Shown: piece after piece, positions 50,347 to 58,754 of the stretch | Numbering within the stretch: position 1 is the first letter of the stretch | Layout of the letters: each line of letters opens with the position of its first letter | From: Bosea sp. 124 | GTDB lineage: Bacteria; Pseudomonadota; Alphaproteobacteria; Rhizobiales; Beijerinckiaceae | Direction of reading: 5' to 3' | NCBI RefSeq assembly: GCF_003046175.1 | Contig: NZ_PZZM01000001.1 | Location: 248,001-312,000 of the forward strand | Length of the DNA: 64,000 bases | The notes under the pieces: model-generated | Databases searched by the model: none | Seen by the model: the letters and a program-made list of their open reading frames with translations, nothing else | Told to the model about the DNA's origin: nothing | Program-made: the position numbers and the translations under genes

Positions 50347-51510
50347 TTACGCGGCGACCTTCCTGAACTTGTTGGTGCGCTTGGGGTGCCACCAGGCGCC
50401 CTTCAGCACGACGCCCTCGGAGAAAATCTTCTTGTCGCCCGTCATGTGCTCGCCGGTGACGTCGGCATAGTCGAACTTGCCTTCCTTCACCGTCAGGATT
50501 GTCGCGTCGCCGAGCGATCCGACCCTGAGCGAGCCGTATTCCGGGCGCTTCAGCGCCATCGCCGCATTCACGGTCGAGGCGGCGATGACGTTGTTCAGGC
50601 TCATCCCCATCAGCAGGAACTTCGACATCGTCGTGACCTGATCATAGGCCGGGCCGTCGATGCAGAGCTTGTGCACGTCCGAGGAGATCACGTCGGGCTC
50701 GAAGCCGTTGGCGAGCATGGCGCGCGTCGTCTTGAACGAGAACGAACCCTTGCCGTGCCCGATGTCGAAGATCACGCCACGCTTGCGGGCCGCCTGCACT
50801 TCCGGCTTCACCGTGCCCTGCGCGGTGCAGGGTGCATTCGGGAAGGGGCGGAAGGCGTGGGTCAGCACGTCGCCGGGCCGCAGCATGTCAACCACCTCCT
50901 CATAGGATGGCGGCGGATGGTCGATATGGCACATCAGCGGCATGCCGACCTCGTTGGCGACCTGCAAAGCGATGTTCAGCGGCACGGTGCCGGAATTGCC
51001 CGAGGCGTGCAGGCCGACGCGAACCTTGATGCCGACGATGAGATCGCGGTTCTTGTCGGCGACCTCCACGGCGTCGATCGGATTCATCATGCGCAGATCG
51101 CCGCTCTCGCCGACCATGACGCGGTGGTCGAAGCCGTAGATGCCGGCATGCGAAACATGGAGATAGGCGAGGATGCGGGCCTGGCTCTTCTCGATGACGT
51201 GCTTGCGGAAGCCCGGCCAGTTGCCGGGGCCGGCCGAGCCGGTGTCGACAGAGGTGGTGACGCCGGACGCGCGGCAGAACTCGTCGGCATCGATGCCGAG
51301 CGAAGTGCCACCCCAATAGACATGGGTGTGCAGGTCGATCAGGCCGGGCGTGACGATATAGCCGGAAACGTCGCGGATTTCCTTGGCGCCCTTGAGGTCC
51401 TTGCCGAAGCCCGAGACCTTTCCATCGGTAAAGGCGACATCGAGGATGCCGTCATGCTTCTGCGAGGGGTCGATGACCCGGCCGCCCTTGAGGATGAGAT
51501 CGTGAGTCAT
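50347..51510 (-). CDS. Amidohydrolase/deacetylase-type metallohydrolase
   Basis: A 387-residue TIM-barrel hydrolase of the dihydroorotase/deacetylase group. DLHTHVYWGG carries the first metal pair, GIKVRVGLHA the carboxylated lysine position, CHIDHPPPSYEEV another ligand, and ISSDVHKLCIDGPAYD the late aspartate. Relatives act on N-acyl amino acids, cyclic imides or hydantoins. Its place between a D-carbamoylase and the D-amino-acid enzymes suggests an upstream ring-opening or deacylating step; substrate not established. GGAAG precedes the ATG. Confidence 0.85.
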   Translation of the reverse strand: MTHDLILKGGRVIDPSQKHDGILDVAFTDGKVSGFGKDLKGAKEIRDVSGYIVTPGLIDLHTHVYWGGTSLGIDADEFCRASGVTTSVDTGSAGPGNWPGFRKHVIEKSQARILAYLHVSHAGIYGFDHRVMVGESGDLRMMNPIDAVEVADKNRDLIVGIKVRVGLHASGNSGTVPLNIALQVANEVGMPLMCHIDHPPPSYEEVVDMLRPGDVLTHAFRPFPNAPCTAQGTVKPEVQAARKRGVIFDIGHGKGSFSFKTTRAMLANGFEPDVISSDVHKLCIDGPAYDQVTTMSKFLLMGMSLNNVIAASTVNAAMALKRPEYGSLRVGSLGDATILTVKEGKFDYADVTGEHMTGDKKIFSEGVVLKGAWWHPKRTNKFRKVAA

Positions 51511-51533
51511 TGTGCTTCTTCCTTGGCAGCCAA

Positions 51534-52469
51534 TCAGACGGGTGAGACGGCGCCCTTGCGCTCGACGATCAGGCCATAGGCCTGGGGTTCGCGATGCCTG
51601 GCGAAGTTGAAGGTCGAGGCCTTGTAGCTCTTGCCGAGGTCCATGTCGCAGCGGGCGACCACGAGTTCGTCACCCTCGGTCACGGCCTGTGCCACGACCT
51701 CGCCGGTCGGGGCGATGATGCAGGAGCCGCCGATCTGGTCGACGCCGGCCTCCGGCCCCGCCTTGGCGACGCCGACGACCCAGGTGGCGTTCTGGTAGGC
51801 GCCGGCCTGCATTACGAGCTGGTTGTGGAACTTGCCGAGCCGGTCATGGTCGGGGGCCGGCGGGTTGTGCTTGGGGGTGTTGTAGCCAAGCACGATCAGC
51901 TCGACATCCTGCAGCCCCATCGAACGGTAGCTCTCGGGCCAGCGCCGATCGTTGCAGATCATCATGCCGATATTGGCGTCCATCGTCCGCCAGACCGGCC
52001 AGCCGAGATTGCCGGTCTCGAAATAGCGCTTCTCGAGGTTCTGGAACGGCGCCTCGGGGCGATGCTCGGGATGCCCCGGCAGATGGATCTTGCGGTATTT
52101 CCCGACGATCGCGCCGGTCTTGTCGACCAGGATCGCGGTGTTGAAGCGGCGCTTGCGTCCGTCCTCGTTGGCCAGTTCGCAATAGCCGAGATGGAAACCG
52201 ACGCCGAGGCGCTTCGCCTCCTCGAAGAGCGGCGCGGTCTCGTTGCCGGGCATCGCGCTCTCGAAATGGCTGTCGATCTCGTCCTCATCGTCGATCCACC
52301 AATGCGGGAAGAAGGCCGTCAGGGCAGCTTCGGGATAGACGATCAGGTCACAGCCATGGCTCTTGGCCTGGCGCATCAGCTCGATCATCCGGGCGACGGC
52401 AGAGGCCCTGCTCTCATCGCGCTGGATCGGGCCGAGCTGGGCTGCGGCGATGGTCAGGATACGCGTCAT
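51534..52469 (-). CDS. N-carbamoyl-D-amino acid hydrolase (nitrilase superfamily)
   Basis: A 311-residue enzyme. The catalytic triad E47 (YPEAALTAFFPHW), K127 (GKYRKIHLPGH) and C172 (MMICNDRRWPES) falls at exactly the positions known for Agrobacterium D-carbamoylase. The surrounding PEHRPEAPFQNLEKRYF and GGSCIIAPTGEVVAQA also match. It releases free D-amino acid, ammonia and CO2. The ATG at 52469 begins MTRILTIAAAQLGPIQ; the longer frame has no homology. First gene of a five-gene minus-strand operon leading to the PLP enzyme. Confidence 0.93.
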   Translation of the reverse strand: MTRILTIAAAQLGPIQRDESRASAVARMIELMRQAKSHGCDLIVYPEAALTAFFPHWWIDDEDEIDSHFESAMPGNETAPLFEEAKRLGVGFHLGYCELANEDGRKRRFNTAILVDKTGAIVGKYRKIHLPGHPEHRPEAPFQNLEKRYFETGNLGWPVWRTMDANIGMMICNDRRWPESYRSMGLQDVELIVLGYNTPKHNPPAPDHDRLGKFHNQLVMQAGAYQNATWVVGVAKAGPEAGVDQIGGSCIIAPTGEVVAQAVTEGDELVVARCDMDLGKSYKASTFNFARHREPQAYGLIVERKGAVSPV

Positions 52470-52639
52470 GACGCCAATGCTTTCCCTTGCTCCGTTGTGG
52501 AGGCCCGAATTTCGGAAGAAGATGACCCAACGGAAGCGAACGTTGCGCCGGGCCCGGCATCGTCGTAGCCTCCAAGCGCTGCTCGCCAACGCAGCTCCAA
52601 ACCGCTGTCGGGCGCCCATGCGGCAGGGAGAAACGCGCC

Positions 52640-52939
52640 ATGACCATGTTCAATGTCGTGCGGTTCCGCATCAAGCCGGGCCGCGACGAGGAGTTTCTGG
52701 CAGCTCACCGCGACGGTCTGGCGCGATGGCCCGGCCTCGTCAACGGACACATCATCAAGACTGGCGAGCGAGCCTATTGCCTGATCGGCGAATGGCCCGA
52801 TGTGACGGCTCTGAAGGCGGCCCGCACCGAGATGATCGCGACGCTCAACAGCTTCCGCGACACACTTGAGGATCTCGGAGGAGAACTCGGCGTCACCGAC
52901 GCGGTGTCCGGCGACAAGGTCGTCGATCTCACGGCCTAA
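52640..52939 (+). CDS. ABM-type (antibiotic biosynthesis monooxygenase-like) small protein
   Basis: A 99-residue dimeric alpha-beta barrel protein: FNVVRFRIKPGRDEEFLAAHRDGLARWPGLVNGHIIKTGERAYCLIGEW. Such proteins range from small-molecule monooxygenases to structural homologues without known activity. GGGAGAAA precedes the ATG. It is divergent from the D-carbamoylase gene across 170 bp, the only plus-strand gene in this stretch, and is closed by a strong hairpin beginning at its own stop. Confidence 0.75.
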   Translation: MTMFNVVRFRIKPGRDEEFLAAHRDGLARWPGLVNGHIIKTGERAYCLIGEWPDVTALKAARTEMIATLNSFRDTLEDLGGELGVTDAVSGDKVVDLTA

Positions 52940-52978
52940 GGTATCGGACCCGATACCGCATTCGGTCCGATGCCTTAG
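52936..52978 (+). terminator. Long hairpin starting at the ABM gene stop codon
   Basis: CTAAGGTATCGGACC (52936-52950) pairs with GGTCCGATGCCTTAG (52964-52978), 15 bp with one G-T type mismatch and a 13-nt loop. The arm includes the stop codon. No T-run. Confidence 0.65.
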
Positions 52979-53287
52979 CTCTTTGTTCCTGCACCGGCGT
53001 TCTCCGAAAGCCGCATTCCAGTTTTCGGGCCAATGCCCTGGCAGTGCAGGGACCGGGGCACGGCCAGCGCGAGCCGGAGCTCGCCTGCAACGGCGCCGGA
53101 GTTGCCCGACGGGAGAAGCGTGCCGACGGCCCGACGCCGGCGGCTCTTTCAGGCGTCCTTCCCCGAGGCTCGAACGCAAATCTTCGCCATTGAGCGAGAT
53201 CGCTTCGAACACGGAATCGGCCACATGGGCAAACGGCGGCATGGCTGCGGTCTCGTGCGCGTTTCTCGCCGGCTCAGAGGCTCATTG
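52979..53287. other. Intergenic stretch with a short dispersed repeat
   Basis: About 310 bp without a credible gene; open frames here are unsupported. 53004-53039 carries CCGAAAGCCGCATTCC followed by a TTTTCGGGCC segment that recurs in similar form at 57267-57306, suggesting another small hairpin repeat. Nothing else was recognised. Confidence 0.5.
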
Positions 53288-54196
53288 TCACAACGCCTTG
53301 GCGAGGCGCGGGTCGAGCGAGTCGCGCAGGCCGTCGCCGAGCAGGTTCACCGCGAGCACGGTGATCGAGAGGAAGATCGCCGGGAACAGGATGATGTGCG
53401 GCTTGACCTGCCAGAGCGCGCGTCCCTCGGCCATGATGTTGCCCCAGGAGGGCGTCGCCGGCGGAATGCCGGCGCCGATGAAGGAAAGGATCGCCTCGAT
53501 GATCATGGCGCTGGCGCAGATATAGGTCGCCTGCACGCTCATCGGCGCGAAGGTGTTGGGCAGGATGTGGCGGAAGATGATGCGCGGCGTGCGGGCGCCG
53601 TTAGCGATCGCCGCCTCGACATAGGGCTGCTCGCGCAGCGACAGCACGACGCCGCGCACGAGGCGGGCGACACGCGGAATCTCCGCGACGGTGATGGCGA
53701 TGATGACGTTCTGGATCGAGCCGCGCGTCAACGCCATCAGGGCGATGGCGAGCAGGATCGGCGGGATCGACATCATGCCGTCGATGATCCGCATGACGAT
53801 GCCGTCGGCCCAGCGCACGAAGCCGGCGAAAAGCCCGATGGACAGGCCGATCACCGAGGAGAGCACGGCCACGCTGAAGCCGACGACCAGCGAGACCCGC
53901 GCGCCATAAATGACACGCGAATAGATATCGCGGCCGAGCATGTCCGTACCGAACCAGTAAAGCTCCGATGGAACGCGTGTGCGCCGCGAGGTCGCGATCG
54001 CCGTCGGATCGACCGTCCAGAGCAGCGGGGCGAAGATGCCGATCAACGCCATCAGCGCGAGCAGGGAGCCGCCGATCGCCACGGAGGGGTGACGGCGCAG
54101 ATAGCGCCGGAAACGGAACCAGCGGCTCGGCAGCGGCGCGACGCCGGGCTCGGGCGATGCGGCCAGAGCGGACGGCGCCGGAAGGGAGCTTTGCAT
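53288..54196 (-). CDS. Peptide-type ABC importer, DppC-like permease (scavenging island)
   Basis: A 302-residue inner-membrane permease of the DppC class. After a 30-residue cytoplasmic N-terminus comes the helix SVAIGGSLLALMALIGIFAPLLW. ELYWFGTDMLGRDIYSRVIYGARVSL is the class hallmark, the EAA loop is VEAAIANGARTPRIIFRHILPNTFAPMSVQ, and the end VNLLGDGLRDSLDPRL. The true start is the ATG at 54196, 2 bp after the DppB-like stop. No ATPase gene follows. Confidence 0.9.
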   Translation of the reverse strand: MQSSLPAPSALAASPEPGVAPLPSRWFRFRRYLRRHPSVAIGGSLLALMALIGIFAPLLWTVDPTAIATSRRTRVPSELYWFGTDMLGRDIYSRVIYGARVSLVVGFSVAVLSSVIGLSIGLFAGFVRWADGIVMRIIDGMMSIPPILLAIALMALTRGSIQNVIIAITVAEIPRVARLVRGVVLSLREQPYVEAAIANGARTPRIIFRHILPNTFAPMSVQATYICASAMIIEAILSFIGAGIPPATPSWGNIMAEGRALWQVKPHIILFPAIFLSITVLAVNLLGDGLRDSLDPRLAKAL

Positions 54197-54198
54197 CG

Positions 54199-55140
54199 TC
54201 AATAGCGTATCCTCGGATCGACGATCGTGTAGGTCAGGTCGATGATCAGGTTCACCAGGACGTAGACGAGGCTGAACATCAGCACGACGCCCTGGATGAC
54301 GGGATAGTCGCGCCGCAGGATGGCATCGACGGTGAGCCGGCCAAGACCGGGAATGGCGAAGACGCTTTCGGTGACGACGGCGCCGCCGATCAGGAGCGCG
54401 ATGCCGATGCCGATGATCGTGACGATCGGCACGGCAGCGTTCTTGAGGGCGTGCAGGAAGAGCACCTCGCGCTGGCCGACGCCCTTGGCCTGAGCCGTGC
54501 GGACATAGTCCTGCTGCAGCACCTCGAGCATGGTGGCGCGGGTAATGCGCGCGATCAGCGCGATATAGACCAGTCCGAGCGTGATTGCCGGCAGGATCAA
54601 ATTCTTGAACCAGGGCCAGAGCCCCTGTGACAACGGCGTGTAGCCCTGCACCGGAACCCAGTCGAGCTGCAGCGCAAAGACATAGGCCAGCAGGTAGCCG
54701 ACGACGAAGACCGGCACCGAAAAGCCGAACACGGCGAAGGCCATGGCGCCGCGGTCGATCCAGGTCCCCGCCTTCCAGGCGGCGATAACGCCCATCGGCA
54801 CGGCGACCGTCACCGCGAAGATCAGCGTCAGCACCATCAGGGAGAGGGTCGGCTCGATGCGCTGCGCGATGAGCTGCGTCACCGGCAGCGAGGTGAAGAT
54901 CGAAGTGCCGAGGTCGCCTTGCAGCACGCGGAAGGCCCATTCGGCGAAGCGCACGAGATAGGGCCGGTCGAGACCCAGGCTGGCGCGGATCTTCTCGACA
55001 TCCGCAGGCGAGGCCTGGTCGCCGGCGATCACCGCGGCCGGGTCGCCCGGCGCGATATAGAGCAGGGAGAAGACGAACAGTGCGACGAATGCCATCACGG
55101 GAATGGTCGTGATGATCCGTCTGACGATGAAGGCTAGCAT
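54199..55140 (-). CDS. Peptide-type ABC importer, DppB-like permease (scavenging island)
   Basis: A 313-residue inner-membrane permease. MLAFIVRRIITTIPVMAFVALFVFSLLYIAPGDPA is the class N-terminus, and the EAA loop reads LQQDYVRTAQAKGVGQREVLFLHALKNAAVPIVTI. About six helices. GGAAAG precedes the ATG. It lies 176 bp after the binding-protein stop, a gap that holds two perfect hairpins. It shares the DppB/C pair architecture with the genes at 41640-43468 but is clearly diverged from them. Confidence 0.9.
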   Translation of the reverse strand: MLAFIVRRIITTIPVMAFVALFVFSLLYIAPGDPAAVIAGDQASPADVEKIRASLGLDRPYLVRFAEWAFRVLQGDLGTSIFTSLPVTQLIAQRIEPTLSLMVLTLIFAVTVAVPMGVIAAWKAGTWIDRGAMAFAVFGFSVPVFVVGYLLAYVFALQLDWVPVQGYTPLSQGLWPWFKNLILPAITLGLVYIALIARITRATMLEVLQQDYVRTAQAKGVGQREVLFLHALKNAAVPIVTIIGIGIALLIGGAVVTESVFAIPGLGRLTVDAILRRDYPVIQGVVLMFSLVYVLVNLIIDLTYTIVDPRIRY

Positions 55141-55247
55141 TGCGGCTTTCCGGCCATGTGTCGCTCGATCCGATGTCTGGCTGCGATCCGGTGTCTGGCG
55201 GCGCCGCGACCGTCATCGGCCGCGGCGGCGAGGTTGATAGCCGGCAT

Positions 55248-55303
55248 CGCGCGCCAGAGGCGCGCGGCCCGGACCGACCGAGAGGCGAGACAGCGCCTCT
55301 CGG
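55248..55303 (-). repeat. Two hairpins between the binding protein and DppB-like permease
   Basis: CCGAGAGGCG (55278-55287) pairs with CGCCTCTCGG (55294-55303), and CGCGCGCC-AGA-GGCGCGCG lies at 55248-55266. Both stems are perfect. The first is 13 bp after the binding-protein stop. Confidence 0.7.
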
Positions 55304-55316
55304 AGTGTGACGTCCT

Positions 55317-56915
55317 TTAGGCCTTCGAGACGCCCCACAGGACCGGGAACGGCCCGCTGGTGACGCCGGAGATGTTCTTCCGCCACGCCTGGTAGCCCAG
55401 ATAGAAGCCGGTCGGGCAGTAGACGACGTTTGCGACCGCCGCCGTATTGAGCCTGCCCATCACCGCCTTTTCCTCGGCGACATCCTTGGCGTTGAACCAG
55501 TTCGTCACCTCGGTCTCGACCGCCGGCACGTCCGGCCAGCCGAACCAGGCCTTTTCGCCATTGGCCCGCACCGCGGTGTAGGAGGCCGGGTTCACGCAGT
55601 CCGCGCCGGCATGCCAGGTGTGGAACATGTTCCAGCCGCCCTGGCCGGGCGGGGTCTTCTGGGCGCGGCGGGCGCCGGTCGTTCCCCAGTCGGTCGCGAC
55701 GAAATCGACCTTCAGGCCGATGCTCTTCAGCAGTTCGGCGGTGACGTCGCCCATCGACTTGGTCGCGGCCATGTCCTGCGCCACGACGCAGACGACCGGC
55801 TCGTCCTTGTAGCCCGACTCGGCGAGCAGCTTCTTGGCGGCGGCCAGGTTCTTTGCCTTCATCATCTCGCCGCCTACTTCCGTGTAGAGCGGCGTGCCGG
55901 GCGTGAAGAACCCACCCATCTCCTTCCAGAGCTTGTCGTCGTCGCCGACGATCGAGCGCATATAGTCTTCCTGGTTCAGCGCCGTCATCACCGCCTGACG
56001 CACCTTCACGTTGTTGAAGGGCGGATGCAGGTGGTTCATGCGGAAGGCACCGATATTGCCCAGTGGATCGCCGATATCGACGCTGATGTTGGCGTTTTTC
56101 TTGAGGATCGGCACGAGGTCGGAGAGCGCGGTCTCCCACCAGTCGACCTCGCCGTTCTGAAGCGCGGCGGCGGCGGTCGCGGCATCGGGCATGATGACCC
56201 ATTCGATCCGGTCGAACAGCATCTTCTTGCCGCCGGAGAGCCAGGAGGCAGGCTCATCGCGCGGAACGTAGTCGGCGAACTTCTCGAACACCGCCTTGGC
56301 GCCCGGAACCCACTCGTTGCGCACGAATTTCATCGGGCCGGAGCCGATATATTCGGTGATCTGCTGGAACGGATCGGTCTTGGCGATGCGCTCCGGCATG
56401 ATGAAGGTGCAAGGCGAGTTGTTCTTGCCGAGCGCGAACAGCATCTTGGGGTAAGGCTGCTTCAGCGACCATTTGAAGGTCGTGTCATCGACAGCGACCA
56501 GTTCGTTCTCGATCGCCTTGATCATCAGGCCCATCGGATCGCGAGCCTGCCAGCGCTTCAGGCTCTGGACGACGTCCTTCGACGTGACCGGCGCGCCGTC
56601 ATGGAACTTCAGGCCGGGACGCAGCTTGAAGGTCCAGGTCAGACCGTCGGCGGAGACCTCCTCGCTGCCGACCATCTGGCGCTTCGGCTCGAAGTTCGAG
56701 TCGATGCCGTAGAGCGTGTCCCAGACGAGCAGGGCGGCGTTGCGGACGACGTATTGCGTCCCCCAGATCGGGTCGAAATTGGCGAGGTTGGCCTGGGGCA
56801 CGAAGCGCAGGGTCTTGGCGGATGCGCCCTGCGACAGGGCCGGCATCGACAGTCCACCGGCAGCGGCCAGCGCGCCGGTCCCCGCGGCGGTCTTCAGAAA
56901 TGTTCTGCGGTCCAT
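55317..56915 (-). CDS. Peptide-type ABC importer, substrate-binding protein (scavenging island)
   Basis: A 532-residue SBP_bac_5 protein. MDRRTFLKTAAGTGALAAAGGLSMPALSQG is a Tat-type signal (RRTFLK), and mature KTLRFVPQANLANFDPIWGTQYVVRNAALLVWDTLYG starts the binding fold. GGGAGAG precedes the ATG at 56915; the frame runs open to 57209 without homology. It probably binds oligopeptides, amides or carbamoyl compounds; the neighbouring amidase and carbamoylase favour the latter, by inference. Confidence 0.9.
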   Translation of the reverse strand: MDRRTFLKTAAGTGALAAAGGLSMPALSQGASAKTLRFVPQANLANFDPIWGTQYVVRNAALLVWDTLYGIDSNFEPKRQMVGSEEVSADGLTWTFKLRPGLKFHDGAPVTSKDVVQSLKRWQARDPMGLMIKAIENELVAVDDTTFKWSLKQPYPKMLFALGKNNSPCTFIMPERIAKTDPFQQITEYIGSGPMKFVRNEWVPGAKAVFEKFADYVPRDEPASWLSGGKKMLFDRIEWVIMPDAATAAAALQNGEVDWWETALSDLVPILKKNANISVDIGDPLGNIGAFRMNHLHPPFNNVKVRQAVMTALNQEDYMRSIVGDDDKLWKEMGGFFTPGTPLYTEVGGEMMKAKNLAAAKKLLAESGYKDEPVVCVVAQDMAATKSMGDVTAELLKSIGLKVDFVATDWGTTGARRAQKTPPGQGGWNMFHTWHAGADCVNPASYTAVRANGEKAWFGWPDVPAVETEVTNWFNAKDVAEEKAVMGRLNTAAVANVVYCPTGFYLGYQAWRKNISGVTSGPFPVLWGVSKA

Positions 56916-57302
56916 CGATCTCTCCCCTGAAACGGCAACCTCTATGCGGGCGACCCTGGCGCGAGTTTGGGCAGAAAAATTCTGCCGTGACAACTCGTCT
57001 GACGGCCGTCCGCAGGCGCCGACCCGCTTGCACGGTTCGTGCCAAACGGAACCGATCGCAGCTTTGCCGGCCGAACCCGCCGGAGGCCGCAGAATCGGAG
57101 GTAGAAAAAGAATCTTTTTCGTGCGGCAGCGGTACGTCGCGCGAAACTGCGGCGCCTGCCTCATTCGCAGGCGCCGCGCGAGCGACCCGGCCGTGACGAC
57201 CTGCCGCATGGGGCCCGATTCCGGATCCGGCCGCTGCCGCAGGCCCTCGAGATTGCGCCGGCTTTGCCCGAAAGCCGCATCCCGCGTTTCCGGGGCGATG
57301 CT
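56916..57302. other. Intergenic stretch with two dyads and a short dispersed repeat
   Basis: 387 bp without a gene. GAAAAAG-AAT-CTTTTTC (57104-57120) is an AT-rich perfect dyad in otherwise GC-rich DNA and could be an operator for the binding-protein operon. GCGGCGCCTGC (57149-57159) pairs perfectly with 57167-57177, hairpin-like, possibly ending the amidase transcript. 57267-57306 resembles the repeat at 53004-53039. Confidence 0.55.
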
Positions 57303-58715
57303 TCAGGCGACGCCGACCGGCACATCGATCCGCGCGAAGGGCCGGGCGGCCTCGAAGGCTGCGGCGGCGCGCAGGACGAGCGCATCGCGCCCAAAGGCAC
57401 CGACCACCTGCAACCCCGCCGGCAGCCCAGCCCTGGTCAGCCCGCAGGGCAGCGAGATCGCTGGAGCCTGCGTGATGTTGAACGGATAGGTGAAGGGCGT
57501 CCAGCGCGTCCAGTCGTCACCATAGCGGCCATGAGCCGGCGTGTTGGCGCCGACCGCGAAGGCAGGCAGCGGCAGGGTGGGCGTCAGCAAGAGATCGAAA
57601 CGTGCATGAAATTGCGCCATCTTGTGCGCAAGCGCATTGCGCTGGTTGAGCAACGCATCGACATAGGTCGCGCCGGTGACGCGCTCGCCCCGTTCGGCGA
57701 CGGCGACCAGGCCCGGGTCCATCCGCGCCCGCTCGGCCGGGCCGGCCGTCCGCAAGGCAAGCGCCGCGCCCGCCGACCAGATCGTCATCAGCGTCTCGAT
57801 CGGGTCGTCGAAGCCGGGATCGACCTCCTCGACGCTCGCTCCGAGATCGCGGAAGACCATCGCGGCGGCTTCCGTCAGCGCCGCGATCTCGGGATCGACC
57901 GGCACATTGCCGCCGAGCCGCGGCGACCAGGCGACGCGCAGCCCCTTCACGCCGCCCTTGAGCCCGTCGACATAGTCCGGCGGCCGGTCGATCATCGCGG
58001 TCATGTCGCGGTCGTCGGGCTGGCCGATCGCGTTCATGGCGAGCGCCGTATCGGCGACGGTGCGAGTCAGCGGCCCGAGATGAGCGAGGAAGCCCATGGT
58101 CGAGACCGGCCAGGCGGGGACGCGACCATAGGTTGGCTTGAGGCCGACGACGCCGGTGAAGGCGGCTGGAATGCGCACGGAACCGGCACCGTCGGTGCCG
58201 ATATGGATGCAGCCGAGATTGAGCGCGGCGCAGGAGGCCGCGCCGGCCGAGGAGCCGCCGGGGCCGGTGGCGATGTCCCAGGGGTTGCGGGTGATGCCCG
58301 ACAGAGGCGAATCGCCGACGCCCTTCCAGCCATATTCCGGCATGGTGGTCTTGCCGAGGAAGACCGTTCCCGCCTCGCGCAGCCGCGCCGTCGCCGGTGC
58401 GTCATGCGCGAAGGCAGCCTCGGCGGCCACGGCCGAGCCGCGCCGCATCGGCCAGCCGGCGATGCCGATATTGTCCTTGATGGTGACGGGCACACCGTCG
58501 AGCGGGCCGAGTGGCTCGCCCTTCAGCCAGCGCGCCTGCGAGGCCTCCGCCATGGCGAGGGTGACCGCCTCGTCGCGCATGACGAAGGCGTTGATCTGCG
58601 GCTCGAAGCGCTCGATCCGCTCGAGTGCGTCCTGCGCGACCTCGACCGGCGACAGCTTGCGGCTGGCGAAGAGCGGGCCGAGTTCCGCGGCCGAAAGCGA
58701 TGCGATTGTCGTCAT
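57303..58715 (-). CDS. Amidase (amidase signature family)
   Basis: A 470-residue amidase-signature hydrolase. The Ser-cisSer-Lys triad is visible as K80 (VTIKDNIG), S155 in GPGGSSAGAAS and S179 in DGAGSVRIP. LDGVPVTIKDN and GFLAHLGPLTRTVADTALAM are family features. It hydrolyses a carboxamide to acid plus ammonia; related proteins act on allophanate, urea derivatives or aryl amides, and the substrate is not evident. AGGA precedes the ATG. It starts 39 bp after the M20 enzyme on the same strand. Confidence 0.9.
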   Translation of the reverse strand: MTTIASLSAAELGPLFASRKLSPVEVAQDALERIERFEPQINAFVMRDEAVTLAMAEASQARWLKGEPLGPLDGVPVTIKDNIGIAGWPMRRGSAVAAEAAFAHDAPATARLREAGTVFLGKTTMPEYGWKGVGDSPLSGITRNPWDIATGPGGSSAGAASCAALNLGCIHIGTDGAGSVRIPAAFTGVVGLKPTYGRVPAWPVSTMGFLAHLGPLTRTVADTALAMNAIGQPDDRDMTAMIDRPPDYVDGLKGGVKGLRVAWSPRLGGNVPVDPEIAALTEAAAMVFRDLGASVEEVDPGFDDPIETLMTIWSAGAALALRTAGPAERARMDPGLVAVAERGERVTGATYVDALLNQRNALAHKMAQFHARFDLLLTPTLPLPAFAVGANTPAHGRYGDDWTRWTPFTYPFNITQAPAISLPCGLTRAGLPAGLQVVGAFGRDALVLRAAAAFEAARPFARIDVPVGVA

Positions 58716-58754
58716 GGGCCTATCCTGTCTGCGTCGTTCGGAAACATCTCGCCG

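Noticed and set aside
49678..51579. 633-residue open frame on the plus strand
   Set aside because: Antisense to the GNAT and amidohydrolase genes; no domain recognised.
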